A stretch of 64,000 bases of DNA from Acanthochlamys bracteata (lineage: Eukaryota > Streptophyta > Magnoliopsida > Pandanales > Velloziaceae): positions 5,619,501-5,683,500 of the forward strand of contig CM034143.1 of the NCBI GenBank assembly GCA_019914995.1, read 5' to 3'. The notes under the pieces are model-generated. The model made no database searches. It was given only the letters and a program-made list of their open reading frames with translations, and was not told the DNA's origin. The position numbers and the translations under genes are program-made. Positions 13,101-23,724 of this stretch are shown here, piece by piece (the first letter of the stretch is position 1; each line of letters starts with the position of its first letter).

Positions 13101-14427
13101 CAGCATTTGTTGGTTTAACTGAATACGAGATAACAAGATTGTCGTATTCCAACTATGACACCACCCACTCAAGTGCAATTGAGTAATTTCACTACGTTCA
13201 GCTGGTTCATAGAAGCAGTAGAAACAACATGGATAGGATACACCTAAAATTTGCATATTTAGACAAGACAAAAACCAGTCTAGGATAAAAAAAGATTAAA
13301 GTGTGCAAATCATACCCAAGTACAAAATATCTGTGCAAATAGTAGATTCTTTTAGCTTCAAGTCCCACTAGAAAAAAGTGGCACACAAATATTTTTTTAA
13401 AAAAAGGAAATAAATATCCAAAAAACATTAGCTGGAGGTAAGGTAACTTTCAAAGACAAATTTCATACCAGTCTTTGCATCCCTCACATTGCACCATCAG
13501 GTCATCGGGGTTATATGGCATCTCACATTTGCAATACCTATGACATTCAGTAAGTTATGACAGTTTCACAAAGACTTATCAGGCAACATACTATGAATCA
13601 AACATGAGGTCTTACACAGCAACACGATCAGGAGTGAACCCTCCAGTGGCTGCCTTGTACTCAAACCGACAAAAGTAGTCCTCAGCACCCACATTCTCAA
13701 GCTTGGTGTAGTTCTTAAATGAGTGGACAGTACACTTGCCCTCAATGGTGTGAGCACTCTGGATATCATAGTGGTCAGACAGGAACAACTCCTTGGCACC
13801 ATGAAACTGCCTTCGGCCACCAATGGACTCCTCAGGACGGTAATACCACCGAACCCTCACCTTCACATTATTACGATGATCAGCTTCAATCTTCTCCACA
13901 CGGGCCACATATGGCGGCTTCTCTGAGTCCGATGGCCGCATCAGTACACAATCACCAGCTGTTAAACGATAAAACCAGCTAAGCAACAACACCAACTGAT
14001 AAACAAAATCAATCTACAGATTCAATAGCTACAACATTTAATCTACAGTCATCAATCAGCTGCCATACATAACAATTACGTACAAATCTATTCATTTTGA
14101 GTACCGCCAATTTATTTGAAAAAATAATACGATTCAGAGCTAAATAATTAGTTCAAATTAACAAAGTAAACAAGGTCTGTCGAAACTGATCGTTATTTTA
14201 GAACAGATTTTAGCTTGTGAGAACACTAACATGTTTATTTTCCCCATCGAAACAAGAAACACATAAAAGATAACACAAACTAACTTAAAATTACAGGAAA
14301 AAAAAAGAGAGGTTAGCAAAAAAATAAAGAGATGGCGTAGAAGAAGAAGAATACGTCGAACAATTTTGTTGGTGCCCTTGATAGTGTAAGAATCGAGGTC
14401 CTTCTTGCCAGGTTTGGTCTTCGCCAT
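7188..14427 (-). CDS. EBS: EBS/SHL-type BAH-PHD chromatin reader
   Basis: CDS complement(join(7188..7214,10366..10504,13469..13537,13616..13958,14355..14427)), 651 nt, 216 aa, all GT-AG and in phase. Arabidopsis EBS is slightly longer (234 aa, from memory), the difference being mainly a shorter N-terminus. Residues 1-24 form a basic lead ([18 protein letters not shown]), and about 25-140 the BAH domain ([39 protein letters not shown]). Residues 140-190 form a PHD finger ([29 protein letters not shown]), and the end is a basic ETKRRKR nuclear-localisation-like tail. In Arabidopsis, BAH reads H3K27me3 and PHD reads H3K4me2/3, repressing flowering genes. The last exon is only 27 nt and sits behind a 3.15 kb intron; intron 3 is 2.96 kb. 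Both introns have gathered repeats. EBS fits better than SHL from the [12 protein letters not shown] segment. Confidence 0.93.
7445..7545 (-). repeat. Possible tRNA-derived SINE fragment in EBS intron 4
   Basis: Read on the minus strand, TGGTTGGGCGG (7530-7520) resembles a pol III A box, and GACTCAAATCC (7488-7478) resembles a B box. They are spaced as in tRNA-derived SINEs. GC content stands out from the surrounding intron. I could not define ends or a target duplication. Confidence 0.3.
8400..9010. repeat. AGCT-rich island of unknown origin in EBS intron 4
   Basis: About 600 bp with higher GC than the flanking intron and many AGCT, AAGCTT and CAGCTG words on both strands. One example is an inverted pair around AAGCTTCTTGAATCAAGAAGCTT. 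An open frame on the minus strand (8491-8772) has no recognisable domain. The composition suggests an inserted repeat such as an LTR fragment, but I see no terminal motifs. Confidence 0.35.
11320..11545. mobile_element. MITE remnant (Harbinger-like) in EBS intron 3
   Basis: It begins with GAGAGTGCTTATAAAATAGAGC, close to the subterminal GATTGCTTATGAAA motif of the MITEs at 19675 and 16917 and of the Harbinger end at 46520-46551. The body is the same T-run/A-run-rich DNA. The ends are decayed and no target duplication is clear. Confidence 0.35.
12500..13430. repeat. Direct tandem duplication, period about 469 bp, in EBS intron 3
   Basis: Two adjacent copies run about 12500-12968 and 12969-13430. 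Both contain AACTTACTAAGGCCACC (12511 and 12980), GGAAGAGCAGCATTTGTTGG, and a shared tail ending in an A-rich run plus CATCCAAAAAA. They differ by scattered substitutions and small indels, including one short deletion in copy 2. The duplication is intronic and does not touch an exon. Confidence 0.85.
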
Positions 14428-15470
14428 CACCAAAATTTGTCAATCTCTGTAATTGTAATTCTTACTTTTGGGGTTCTGATTTTGATTAGATTGATGAGAA
14501 TAGAAGAGTTGATGAAGGAGAGATTTGGGAGGAATAGATCAAGCAAGGATTTTTGAACCACTACTACTTCTTCTGCTGCCCCTTCAAAGGAAGGGAAAAG
14601 ATTTTGGTAGAAAGAAAGACAAAAACCAAAAAGAAAATGGTGAGAGAAAAAAGAAAGGGACAAGAGAGGAGAGTGCTGTGTGGGCTTTTGGTAGTCCGGT
14701 GTGAAACGTGCAGCTGAAATGCTTGCATATGTACTTACTGAACCTGTTTCAATCACATAAAAATAAATTTCACAACAATAAAATTATAAAAATAATAATT
14801 AAAATAAAATTTTAATAAAATAAAAGTTCAATTAAAAATAAAAATAATATTCGTATTTGATAATTAAAATGTGTAAAATTATCAAAGCCCATCTAAAGGA
14901 AAATATATAGAGTTCTTGGACAATTGTAACATGCACATATTATTTCGGGTTGAAATTATGGAGACATATAGGTCGTGTTTGCTTTGTAGATAAAGTGAAT
15001 AAAATAAATTTTTAAAAATTAATTAAAAAATTTAAATTAAAAATTAAAAATATTTAATAAAAAATAAAATTGTATATTAACTTAACATTTATAGTAAGTT
15101 TTTAAAATTAAATTTTTAAAAAAAAATATTTTATTTTAATTTTGTATGTATCTTATATTAAAAGTGAGTTTGGAGTGATGATAAACACGCCATAAGGTGG
15201 CTAAGAGTGTGTTATTTTTACCCAAAAAGTTACTTTTTTTTATTTTTAATAACTTACTTCTAAATACAAAATGATACAAAAGAATATAAAAACTCACTTC
15301 TAACTTACTTTTCATTATAAAAAGAATATAACAATTCAATCCACTTTCAACTGTGCTATTTCTAACAACTTATTTTTAAAAATTCACTTTTAAAACACTC
15401 ATTTTGAAAGCCAAAAAAACGCACCATAATAAATAGAGCTTTTTAAATTCAAAATTTTTTGACTATTTTG

Positions 15471-15473
<3 letters not shown>

Positions 15474-15518
<45 letters not shown>
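15474..15518. repeat. (TA)n microsatellite, about 22 units
   Basis: Uninterrupted alternating AT for about 45 bp. It is probably length-polymorphic. Confidence 0.95.
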
Positions 15519-15521
<3 letters not shown>

Positions 15522-16916
15522 AAGAACTTTATAGAAAATCTCTCTTTACATTCTGCTTATTGAATATCTACAAATTATATCTATTTTTTAAAAGAATATG
15601 TTTATTTTTTATAATTAATTAAATTATAATCGTTCAATTCCATATCGCTCCGAACGGCTTTGAAGAAAACTAAAGAATGTCTATAAAGAAAAATGGAGTG
15701 TTTATATTTGCTTTTATGTTTTTTATTTATGATATTCTCTAATGGGTGCCATCCTAACAAATAAATTGGATAGTAATGTCCATGCATGTCCAAACGCTCA
15801 CCATAATCAATTACTTATTTATAAAAAAACGTAAGTATTTATATGCCCTCTTCGAATTCTTTCCTTATTTTACATACACAACATTCTTTTGTTTACACCT
15901 ATATATCACAAATTCAATCTTAAAGCAAGAACTCTCTCTTTTATTTCTTAGTGCTATTAAAAGTTTAGCAGAAAATAAATAGGAAAACTTAGGACTTGTT
16001 TATTTGTACTCTAAATTTTTCTTTAAAATTTTCTTTTATTTATTTTTAAATTAAAATAAATTATTTTTTGTCAAAAAATTTATTTTCAAAATTTATTTTA
16101 AAATAAAATATTTTACTTTTCAAAATCGTTTTGATAAAAAATAAATATAAAATTTACTGTTTATTAAATTCACTTTAATCTTTTATGAACTTAATTTTTA
16201 AAAATTAAATTTAATACTAAGTTAAACATGTCTTTAGAAAAGAAAAAAAAACTCTTAAAGCTGATGCTAGGAATTCAATAACAACTTCAATAAAACTGCA
16301 ACGTCTAGGCTGTTCGGCGTCCCATTCCCACCCTTAGTTTGGAAGTAATTTTAAATAGAAATTCTAAAAAATATATTTTTATTTTTTTTGTAAAACTACA
16401 ATTTACTTTTTTATTTAAAATAATAATAATAATAATAAATAAATAAATAAATTTATTTTGGCGAAATGGTAAGTCAAATGCTCTCTAAAAATTTTATAAG
16501 ACTTATAAAAGATCTTATACGGATCATTTTGACAGAATATTTGAATATTTTTAATAAATAATTAATATTAAAAAAATTATATTATATATATATATATTAA
16601 TTTTAAAATAAAATAAAATAAGCTCATTTCAAAAATTTTGAAATCTTTTTTATATTTCTAACAATATCTTAGATTTTCAAGCTAAAAAATCATACATAAT
16701 ATTATAAAAAATATAAAAATAAAATGTAAATTAAATTATATATTATAAATAATTAATTTGTATTCTTTTAAAAAACTATTTAAAAAACATTTCAGAAATT
16801 ATTTTGTTTATAGTTTATAGTTTCTGTTCTTTTTCCAAGAAGCAACGGAGGACCCAAATGATGTATGATGACCAAACATGCACGCGGGATCTCACACAAT
16901 CATCATCCATCGTCTA

Positions 16917-17175
16917 CCGGTGCGTTTAGAATTGCATTCCAAATATTTTTCTTATTTTTAAAATATTTTTTAATACATATTTTATAATTATTTAAAAAAT
17001 TTATTTAAATATTTAGATAGTGTAAAAAAATTTTACGTAATAAAATTTTTTTATTACATATTTTCATTTTTTTAAAAATAAAAGAATAAAACTTATTTTT
17101 TTAAAAAATAAAAATATTTTTTATTTCAAAAAAATTTTATTTCATAAGCAATCATAAATATTTCATATAAAACAT
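16917..17175. mobile_element. MITE remnant, Harbinger-like ends
   Basis: The left end is CGGTGCGTTTAGAATTGC. The right end, TTTCATAAGCAATCATAAA, is the reverse complement of the subterminal motif TGATTGCTTATGAAA found in sister copies. The interior is a long run of T-rich then A-rich segments able to fold back. The target duplication is not clear. Confidence 0.45.
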
Positions 17176-17388
17176 TCAGCATGCATCAACAAACGGCGGC
17201 GAAGAGTGACAATACAAATAGTTACCATATATTAGGTGAACCTTTTACTCTATTAACTCGGGTAAAAAAAAATTCCATATACAACGAGATTGAACCTGAC
17301 CACATATGAGAAGTTTAAAAGGTAATAACAACCTGTTGTAACTTAAACGCAGACTTTTTCGAAAGTTAAGCTCTTGTAGATATGGCAT

Positions 17389-17434
17389 GGTGAAAGAATT
17401 GGCCGGGGGTTACCTGGAGGGCAACTCTTTCACC
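17389..17434. other. Short perfect-looking hairpin
   Basis: GGTGAAAGAATTGGCC (17389-17404) pairs with GGGCAACTCTTTCACC (17419-17434), 14 of 16 positions, around a 14 nt loop. Flanking bases pair only weakly. I do not recognise a known microRNA in either arm. Confidence 0.3.
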
Positions 17435-17934
17435 AAACTCTATTTCTATAATTACTTCTGAGCATACACATATATCATACATATTCCTGACTAAATACTA
17501 TCCATACAAAAAATAAACTCCTCTCCTGGGAATTCCAAAATGCCTAAAATCATTTTCATATAACACATTAGTTATGTAACAAAGCCAAGAAGAGTCGGGT
17601 GCATTGGATGACCTTAACCCTGTAGAGTCAACAATTGCGAGTGTAAATATCAACTGCCAACAGCAGCACGAGGGTTGTATTTAAAGTGTGTTTTATTAGA
17701 TAAAATAAATTTTACGAAAGTGAAATTCAGTAAAAAGTGAGTTCGGCAGAAGTAAAACTGGGAATAGTAATTGAAGCACATGAAGTGAAGTTTAGAATTA
17801 AAATTTGATGGAAATGAAGTTTGGTGTAAAAGTAAAATTTGGAGTGATAATTAAAACAGATAAAGTAACGGAACTCAAAATTTGAAGAAAAAAAGTAAAA
17901 TTCTTTACGAGTAAATATGCCTTAGCAAAGGTAA

Positions 17935-20401
17935 GGGACGAGACTATCTAAGAGACAAAGAACAGCCTCATTGCTGACAGCTCTGTAAGCAGCAACGTCC
18001 TTAAGACGCTTCCAGGTTAGTTCTCGTTTCTATTGGATCTCTTTCTAATTTGCCCTCCTCCTCCTCCTGGAATTGTTGCAAGCACTGCTCAAACAACTAT
18101 TGATCAGCTTCCATAAACAGCTTTCGATGTTGAGGGTTAACGACTTTGTACAGCTGTATTCCTGGTACTTCTTTTTCCAATGTAGGGAAGATTGTTGGTA
18201 ATTCCTGTTAGGAGTCATTGTGAGTGCTTAAAATAAAAAAACTCTTTTAAAGAATATTTTAAGTTGAGGCTTTTCGAAAAACAAATTTGATTTTTTTTAC
18301 CTTAAAAAAGTAATAAGAAATACACATATATTCATGTACTTTTTTAAAAAAAATTAAAAAATAATATAAAAGATTTTTTGGAAACAAGAAGTTGACATAA
18401 AATGGTGAAATGAAAGTACCAAACAGCTCCTAAAGTCCTTTCAGGGACCTACAAGTTCATTCAACCAAAATAATGAATTGTTTGTTGGAAGTCAACTATT
18501 CTTCTTTTCTTCTACCATCAAGCCAGTAATTTACGTAGCATTTTTATTAGTCTCGACAACTGAAACCAAGACCACAATCTTGTGGATCGATAATACCTTA
18601 ACCTCCGTCTTGCATTTGCAAATATCATGCTAGAAAAAAATATTGCTCAGCAGATCTGTTTTCTAGCATATGATTTCAAAATATTCATGCCTGATACTTT
18701 AGCCAAAGAAGGTGTAGTGAACAAATTTTTTCTGTATCAACCAAAGGACAGGTCACAAAATAAACAAAGTTTTTTCAGGATTAAGCTCATATTAAGTAGT
18801 CATGCATCTCAGAACATGCATGCAGCTACACATATTGGATTTTCAAATTTTGTCAAAGAAGATTGCAACGTTAATTCACAACCCAAAAAAGTAAAAGAAA
18901 AAATAAAGGGCTAATGCTGCCTTAGGAAAAGACCAATTAAAAGAAGAAGTAAAGAAAATGAAGGAAGTCCATTTCAGTTTCATTTTCCAAAAGAAATTAA
19001 AAGCTAATAAATACCTGAAGATCAGTATTCCTCTTTTTATTCCTTTTCATTTTATCACAACCTAACCAGATGGTGGAATAATATTTTTCCTGTTCCTCTC
19101 TTCTTTCCTTAGCTTTGCTTTGCTTTTGTTTGCCTTAATTTCACTCAAACCAAAGAGATCCTAAAATTAAAATATTCACCAAAGGTAAGGAAACTGTGTA
19201 GGTTTCAGACAAGCAATGCCATCATACTGGAAATTAATAGTTGACATAATTACCAAAATATGTATGTGAGCATTTTTCAACATTGATCCAAGTATATACA
19301 GGTATACTATGCCCATTAATATAGTCACAAGATGAACTGCCTAGTATGAGTAGCAAGACATGATGTATCCTAGGAAACAGTCTGAGAGGTTTTAATAAAC
19401 GTTTTCTCTCTTTCCTCGTCTACACAAAATACAGCACAATGGTACAAAATTAGTAACCCAATAATATACCTGAATATGAGAGCTATTAAGGCATAGTCCA
19501 ATCTGCTCAAAAAGCGGTATCATGCCTCTGAGATTCTGGAGATTGAGTCAACTCCAGCACCTCTTCAAGTTCCCCAATGAAAAGCACCTCCTTTGAGCTG
19601 TTGGTTACAGGCCAGTACTTACACAGGCCTCTAACAACAATGTGTGCAAGGCTTGCATCCTTCTCGACATCCAACGGGTGCGTTTGGGATTGCTTATGAA
19701 ATAGAACTTTTCTAAAATGAAGGATATTTTTGTCCTTTTTTAAAAACGAGCTTTATTTTTTTTACTTTCAAAAAATAATAAAAATATGCAATAAAAAGAT
19801 CTCATTACGTAAAACTTTTTTACAATATCTAAATTTTTAAATAAATTTTTTAAATATTTATAAAATATATATTAAAAAATATAAAATAAAAAAAAGTTGA
19901 AAAGCTGCGTTTGATAAGCTCAACCAAATGCAGTCATAATTATGTTCTTCCTTCAGTGGCAATGCAAACCCATTGATCACACTGCCAAGCACCCCCAATA
20001 GTTCCACAATTCCATTGTGCTTCTCCTTCTCAAATATAAACCCATAAAATATATTGTTTATTGCTTTCCATATAAACGGCCGGTGAACCATAAATTTAGC
20101 GTACACTCTATGCAGTATATTCTTCAAGTACTCTCTTTCTCTTGATCTTCAGAGTTGAACAAGTCAAGCAAGCGAATACAAAGGAATGATCAATGTATAG
20201 CTTCGCGATCTTCGCATCGATCTCCGGCGAGTAATGAGCCAATAAAGAACTCGCAGACGAGTTGAAGGTGATGCCATGATGGATCCGCGGTGGAGAATTC
20301 TTCATCAATTAATGGAGACTCTAAGCTGATCGAGGGTTTTGATGAAGGAAGCGGACGAAAAATGTTCGCCGCGATCATGCGAGCAACAGGTTGAATTGAA
20401 G
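17935..20401 (-). pseudogene. PP2A B' (B56-type) regulatory subunit pseudogene, main part
   Basis: Pieces of the B' fold follow in the right order on the minus strand. MIAANIFRPLP lies near 20380, DPSWHHLQLVCEFF near 20290, DAKIAKLYIDHSF near 20200, and [18 protein letters not shown] and [19 protein letters not shown] at 20090-19960. [20 protein letters not shown] is near 19600, LCLNSSH near 19480, and FMEADQ.LFEQCLQQFQEEEE near 18100. The family's job is to target PP2A to its substrates. Here the frame changes repeatedly (for example at about 20130, 19525 and 18115), and a stop interrupts ADQ-LFEQ. The helices after LPLKEEH are missing where a MITE sits, and an 8.6 kb retrotransposon splits the N-terminal part. 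The 5' part is at 29041-29330. This is clearly dead. Confidence 0.93.
19675..19940. mobile_element. MITE inserted in the PP2A B' pseudogene
   Basis: The ends GGGTGCGTTTGGGATTGC and, at the other side, CAACCAAATGCAGTC are imperfect inverted repeats. The next bases TTATGAAATAG repeat the subterminal motif of the Harbinger end at 46551. It sits exactly between LPLKEEH and VEKD of the B' protein, where about 40 residues are missing. So a deletion came with or after the insertion. Confidence 0.6.
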
Positions 20402-20730
20402 TGTTACGTTATGGGCCATCGAGCTCCTATTATGGGCCACTATAGTATAAATTGTAGTTAGAAATTTAGAGTTTTGAGATTAAGAGTTTCATTAGAATAC
20501 TAGTGTTAAGTGTCCATGTTAGGTTGAAGTCCTAACTTTAGTAGAGTTGTAGTAGAGTTAGAATTTCGCTCACAAGAGAAGAACTCTAGTTATAAATAAG
20601 AGTGCTTGTACTCATTAAAAGGCATGGAAGAAGAATTGAATTAGTTATTTTATTTTCGTTTTATCTTTAGTTCCTTAGTTTATCTAGCATTAGAATAGCT
20701 TCGCGGTTCGTGTGATTACGAATCGTAACA
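20402..20730 (+). repeat. 5' LTR of the outer retrotransposon
   Basis: 329 bp, starting TGTTACG and ending CGTAACA, a 7-bp terminal inverted repeat with TG..CA ends. TATAAATA at 20591-20598 looks like the TATA box of the LTR promoter. Two TGGGCC words lie at its start (from 20412 and 20435). Confidence 0.92.
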
Positions 20731-20731
20731 A

Positions 20732-20744
20732 TTGATATCAGAGC
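20732..20744 (+). other. Primer binding site (initiator tRNA-Met type)
   Basis: TTGATATCAGAGC begins two bases after the 5' LTR. It differs by one base from the usual TGGTATCAGAGC that pairs with plant initiator tRNA-Met. Confidence 0.8.
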
Positions 20745-20754
20745 GGTCGATTCT

Positions 20755-22104
20755 ATGGCGAATTCGGCTTCTGTTGATCCATATCTTAACCCTTATTTGC
20801 AAGACCATCCTATGACAGATCATTATCGAACAATCATAAAAGCTAGTTACTGGTGGTCTTTACCAGAATCTCCAACAACTTCAACTTCTAAGCAATCACG
20901 CCAACGACAATTAGAAGATCAAAATTTTCGGCAACATTATCCTCCACCTGAAGAGCATATTACAATACAACCATAATTTCTATCCATCATCTCCTCAGCA
21001 CCAGCAATGGTCAGCACCGCTGCCGCCGCACGAACAATATTCAGTTTTAATACCGGAACCCGACAGGTATCCTCATTCTCCGCCGCCACCTCTTTATGAT
21101 GATCCTTCTTATTATAACACCAGCTCTATCTATCAAAAGAATTCATATCATAATACTTATTATAACATAAGCCCTACCTATCCTAATATTTCACCACCCA
21201 TAGAACAACACCTTAATATTCCTACAATGACGCCTAATTATCCTGACCCTACAAATAATTTCACATCAGCCTCTATCCCTTCAGCAACCTGCCTATGTGA
21301 TTCTTGCCTGTAATTCTATCAACACTATCTGCATCATCTGCAATACCATAATTATGACGCTTACCAAACAATGCTGCTAGCATCATGATTCACGCCAAAT
21401 TCATCGACAGTTACACCAGCAAGAACAGCATTATTATCCTATACCTGCACCTAGAGCGTACCACACACCAACTTCTAACTCTTTCCAATCATACCCCAGC
21501 AATCTTACTCATAATTTTCGTACACAGCCGTGCCTTACCGCCCGCACAGCTACAACCGAAACACTTGTAAACACCTTTCCTTCACTAGTAACACTTTTTT
21601 CTTCTTCGCCCACTCCATGTAACCTTCCTTCTCCAACCTAAGCCTTTGCCGCCACCACCACCGAACCCAAAGCATCACCGCCATTAAGAAAGTCTAGCTC
21701 TTTAGAGCGGCTAGACACATTGACAGAGAAACTCAACCAACTCACGGAACGTGTCTTTGGAATGCAACGAGCCGGTGCCGCTTCAGGAGATCTGGAATTC
21801 AAAGCCTCCAGACAGCCAACACTGTCGCCACGCATCGAATCGGAACCTCCAGTGAAACCGAAAGAAATGGAGCACCCCGACTCGATCTCTGAGGGAATTT
21901 CAATGAAACAACATAAGGAGAAAGGATTACACGGGATTTCTCCAGCGAACTTCGAGTTCACACATCGGGAACCAATTTTAATACCGGCAATCTCAAAGAG
22001 CTCCGCTCAGCACGATGACCTTGGTCTCTCACGTTTGAACGCGCTCTCAGGTTCTGCCGGCAAAAGCTCAAATTTGTTTCCGGCACGCAATGAAGATTTG
22101 AGAC
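20755..22104 (+). pseudogene. Decayed unknown ORF, 5' part, of the outer retrotransposon
   Basis: An ATG at 20755, 25 bp after the LTR, opens a frame of 73 codons. It continues after a stop and a frame change as protein-like sequence rich in Pro, Tyr, Asn and Ser to about 21310. A further open stretch (21720-22104) encodes a charged segment beginning EKLNQLTERVFGMQRAG. The same frame can be followed past the nested copia at 26936 for over 20 codons before a stop. So the copia landed inside this ORF. I recognise no gag zinc knuckle, protease or other domain. It probably was the N-terminal part of the protein whose C-terminal part is the ORF at 27347-28519. Confidence 0.55.
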
Positions 22105-22240
22105 TGAAACAATTGATGAAGAAAAATAATAATAGAATTGAATATGATGAATAATGATAACTAGAGTTTAAACGTACAGATATTTATAGAGTACATATAA
22201 TGGGCTTGTCTCACATATAGTCCAATAATACAGTCCAATA
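22105..22240 (-). repeat. 3' LTR of the nested copia element
   Basis: 136 bp. On the minus strand it starts TATTGGACTG and ends TTGTTTCA. It aligns without gaps to the copy at 26795-26930, with 21 differences by my hand count. Confidence 0.9.
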
Positions 22241-22250
22241 TCCCCCCTCA
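22241..22250 (-). other. Polypurine tract of the nested copia
   Basis: On the minus strand this reads TGAGGGGGGA, directly before the 3' LTR. That is the expected place and composition for the plus-strand primer. Confidence 0.85.
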
Positions 22251-22253
22251 AAC

Positions 22254-22847
22254 TCATGATGGGTCAAACAACATGAGTTTGTTCAATAATATTTGAAATC
22301 TCGGTGTCGGATGCGATTTTATAAAAAAATCTGCCAATTGATCAGTAGAGGCAACATGTGGTAAAAAAATAGTATCTGACAGAAAATGCTCACGAACGAA
22401 GTGACAGTCAATCTCAATATGTTTCGTTCGTTCATGAAAAACTGGATTGCTTGCAATCTGAATAGCACTCCGATTGTCACAGTAAAGAGGAGTAGCTTTT
22501 GTAAAAGTAACCCCCATATCAACAAGTAATCTCCGTACATGAATAATCTCTCTTATGGTAGCAGTCATAACTCGATACTCGGCTTCTGTTGAAGAACAAG
22601 CAACGACATCCTGTTTCTTATTGCGCCACGAAATCAATGAATCACCAATGAATAAGTAGAAACCTGTACTAAAACGTCTAGTGGTTGGATCACCAGCCCA
22701 ATCTGCATCAGTAAAAGCTCGAAACTCCAAAGTAGATGTGGAAGACATAAACAAAGAGCGAGTAATAGTGCCTTGAAGATATCTGAGAATCCTGAGTAAA
22801 GCACTATAATGTGCTGATCGCGGTGCAGAAACAAATTTGTTGACCAC
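22254..22847 (-). pseudogene. Copia RNase H domain fragment
   Basis: Shows the copia RNase H hallmarks FTDADWAGD, TGFYLFIGDSLISWRNKKQ, SSTEAEYR and YCDNRSA, then the closing H..RTKHIEIDCHFVRE segment. The frame is offset from the RT segment at about 22804-22850, so the polyprotein is broken there. Confidence 0.92.
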
Positions 22848-23724
22848 TTACGGCATGAGAAATATCTGGCCTAGTCATACAAATATAGATAAGCTGACCG
22901 ACAAGCCGTCTATACCGAGTAGGATCTGTGAGAGGCTTACCATCTGTAGGACGAAGTTTCACATGAAGCTCTAAAGGGGTATCAACCGTCCAACTATCAG
23001 ATAAGCCTGCAGATTTAATAATGTCAGAAGTATATTTTTGTTGAGAAATAAAAATTTCTCTAGTACTTTGCGCTATCTCCAATCCAAGAAAATAGCGTAG
23101 ATATCCAAGGTCCTTCATCTGAAACTGTTGATGTAGGTGCTTTTTCGTAACTGCAATACCTGCAATATTATCCCCTGTTAAAATCATATCATCGATATAT
23201 AATAACAGGAGTACCCGCCTTTGCGGTGAGGACCGCACAAATAAGGAGTGACCTTGAGAACTATGCTGAAATCCGGCCTCTGTAATAGCTCGACGAAAAT
23301 ACTCAAACCAAGCTCTAGGAGCCTGTTTGAGTCCATAAATAGCACGACGAAGACGACATACATGATCCAGAGGAGTAGAAAGACCTGGAGGTGGCTGCAT
23401 ATAAACAACCTCCGATAATGTACCATGAAGAAAAGCATTTTTCACATCCATATGATAAAGGGGCCACTGACGTATAAAAGCGACTGCCAATAGAGTGCGA
23501 ACAGTAGTCATCTGGATAACAGGAGCAAATGTCTCATCATAATCAATCCCATGCTCCTGAGTAAAGCCTCTGGCAACAAGACGAGCCTTATACCTCTCAA
23601 TGGAGCCATCAGGTCGATATTTAACATTAAAAACCCATTTACAACCGATAGGCTGTACTCTCTCCGGTAATGAAACTACATTCCAAGTACCTGTCTGCTG
23701 AAATGCATGAAACTCCTCTGCCAT
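22804..23724 (-). pseudogene. Copia reverse transcriptase domain fragment
   Basis: About 300 codons are open. They include the RT start (GCKWVFNVKYRPDGSIERYK, ARLVARGFTQ), YHMDVKNAFLHG, YGLKQAPRAW and the catalytic YIDD box (LLLYIDDMILTGDN). The last 15-20 codons are out of frame, reading into shadow sequence. The catalytic aspartates are present but the element as a whole is broken. Confidence 0.93.

Larger units (their letters stand above)
14760..17340. other. AT-rich intergenic region with no gene
   Basis: Upstream of the EBS-like gene (its leader lies near 14430-14700) the sequence is strongly AT-rich, with many interchangeable A and T runs. It holds the (TA)n tract at 15474-15518 and the MITE remnant at 16917-17175. 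No open frame here shows a recognisable protein. Confidence 0.6.

Noticed and set aside
13566..13982. Several frames of 67-87 codons overlapping the EBS BAH exon on other frames
   Set aside because: Shadows of the real minus-strand exon 13616-13958.
20402..22104. Treating 20755-22104 and the pol genes as one autonomous copia element
   Set aside because: The pol genes are antisense to the 20402 LTR and have their own 136-bp LTRs, primer site, polypurine tract and GAGAC duplication. They belong to the nested element.
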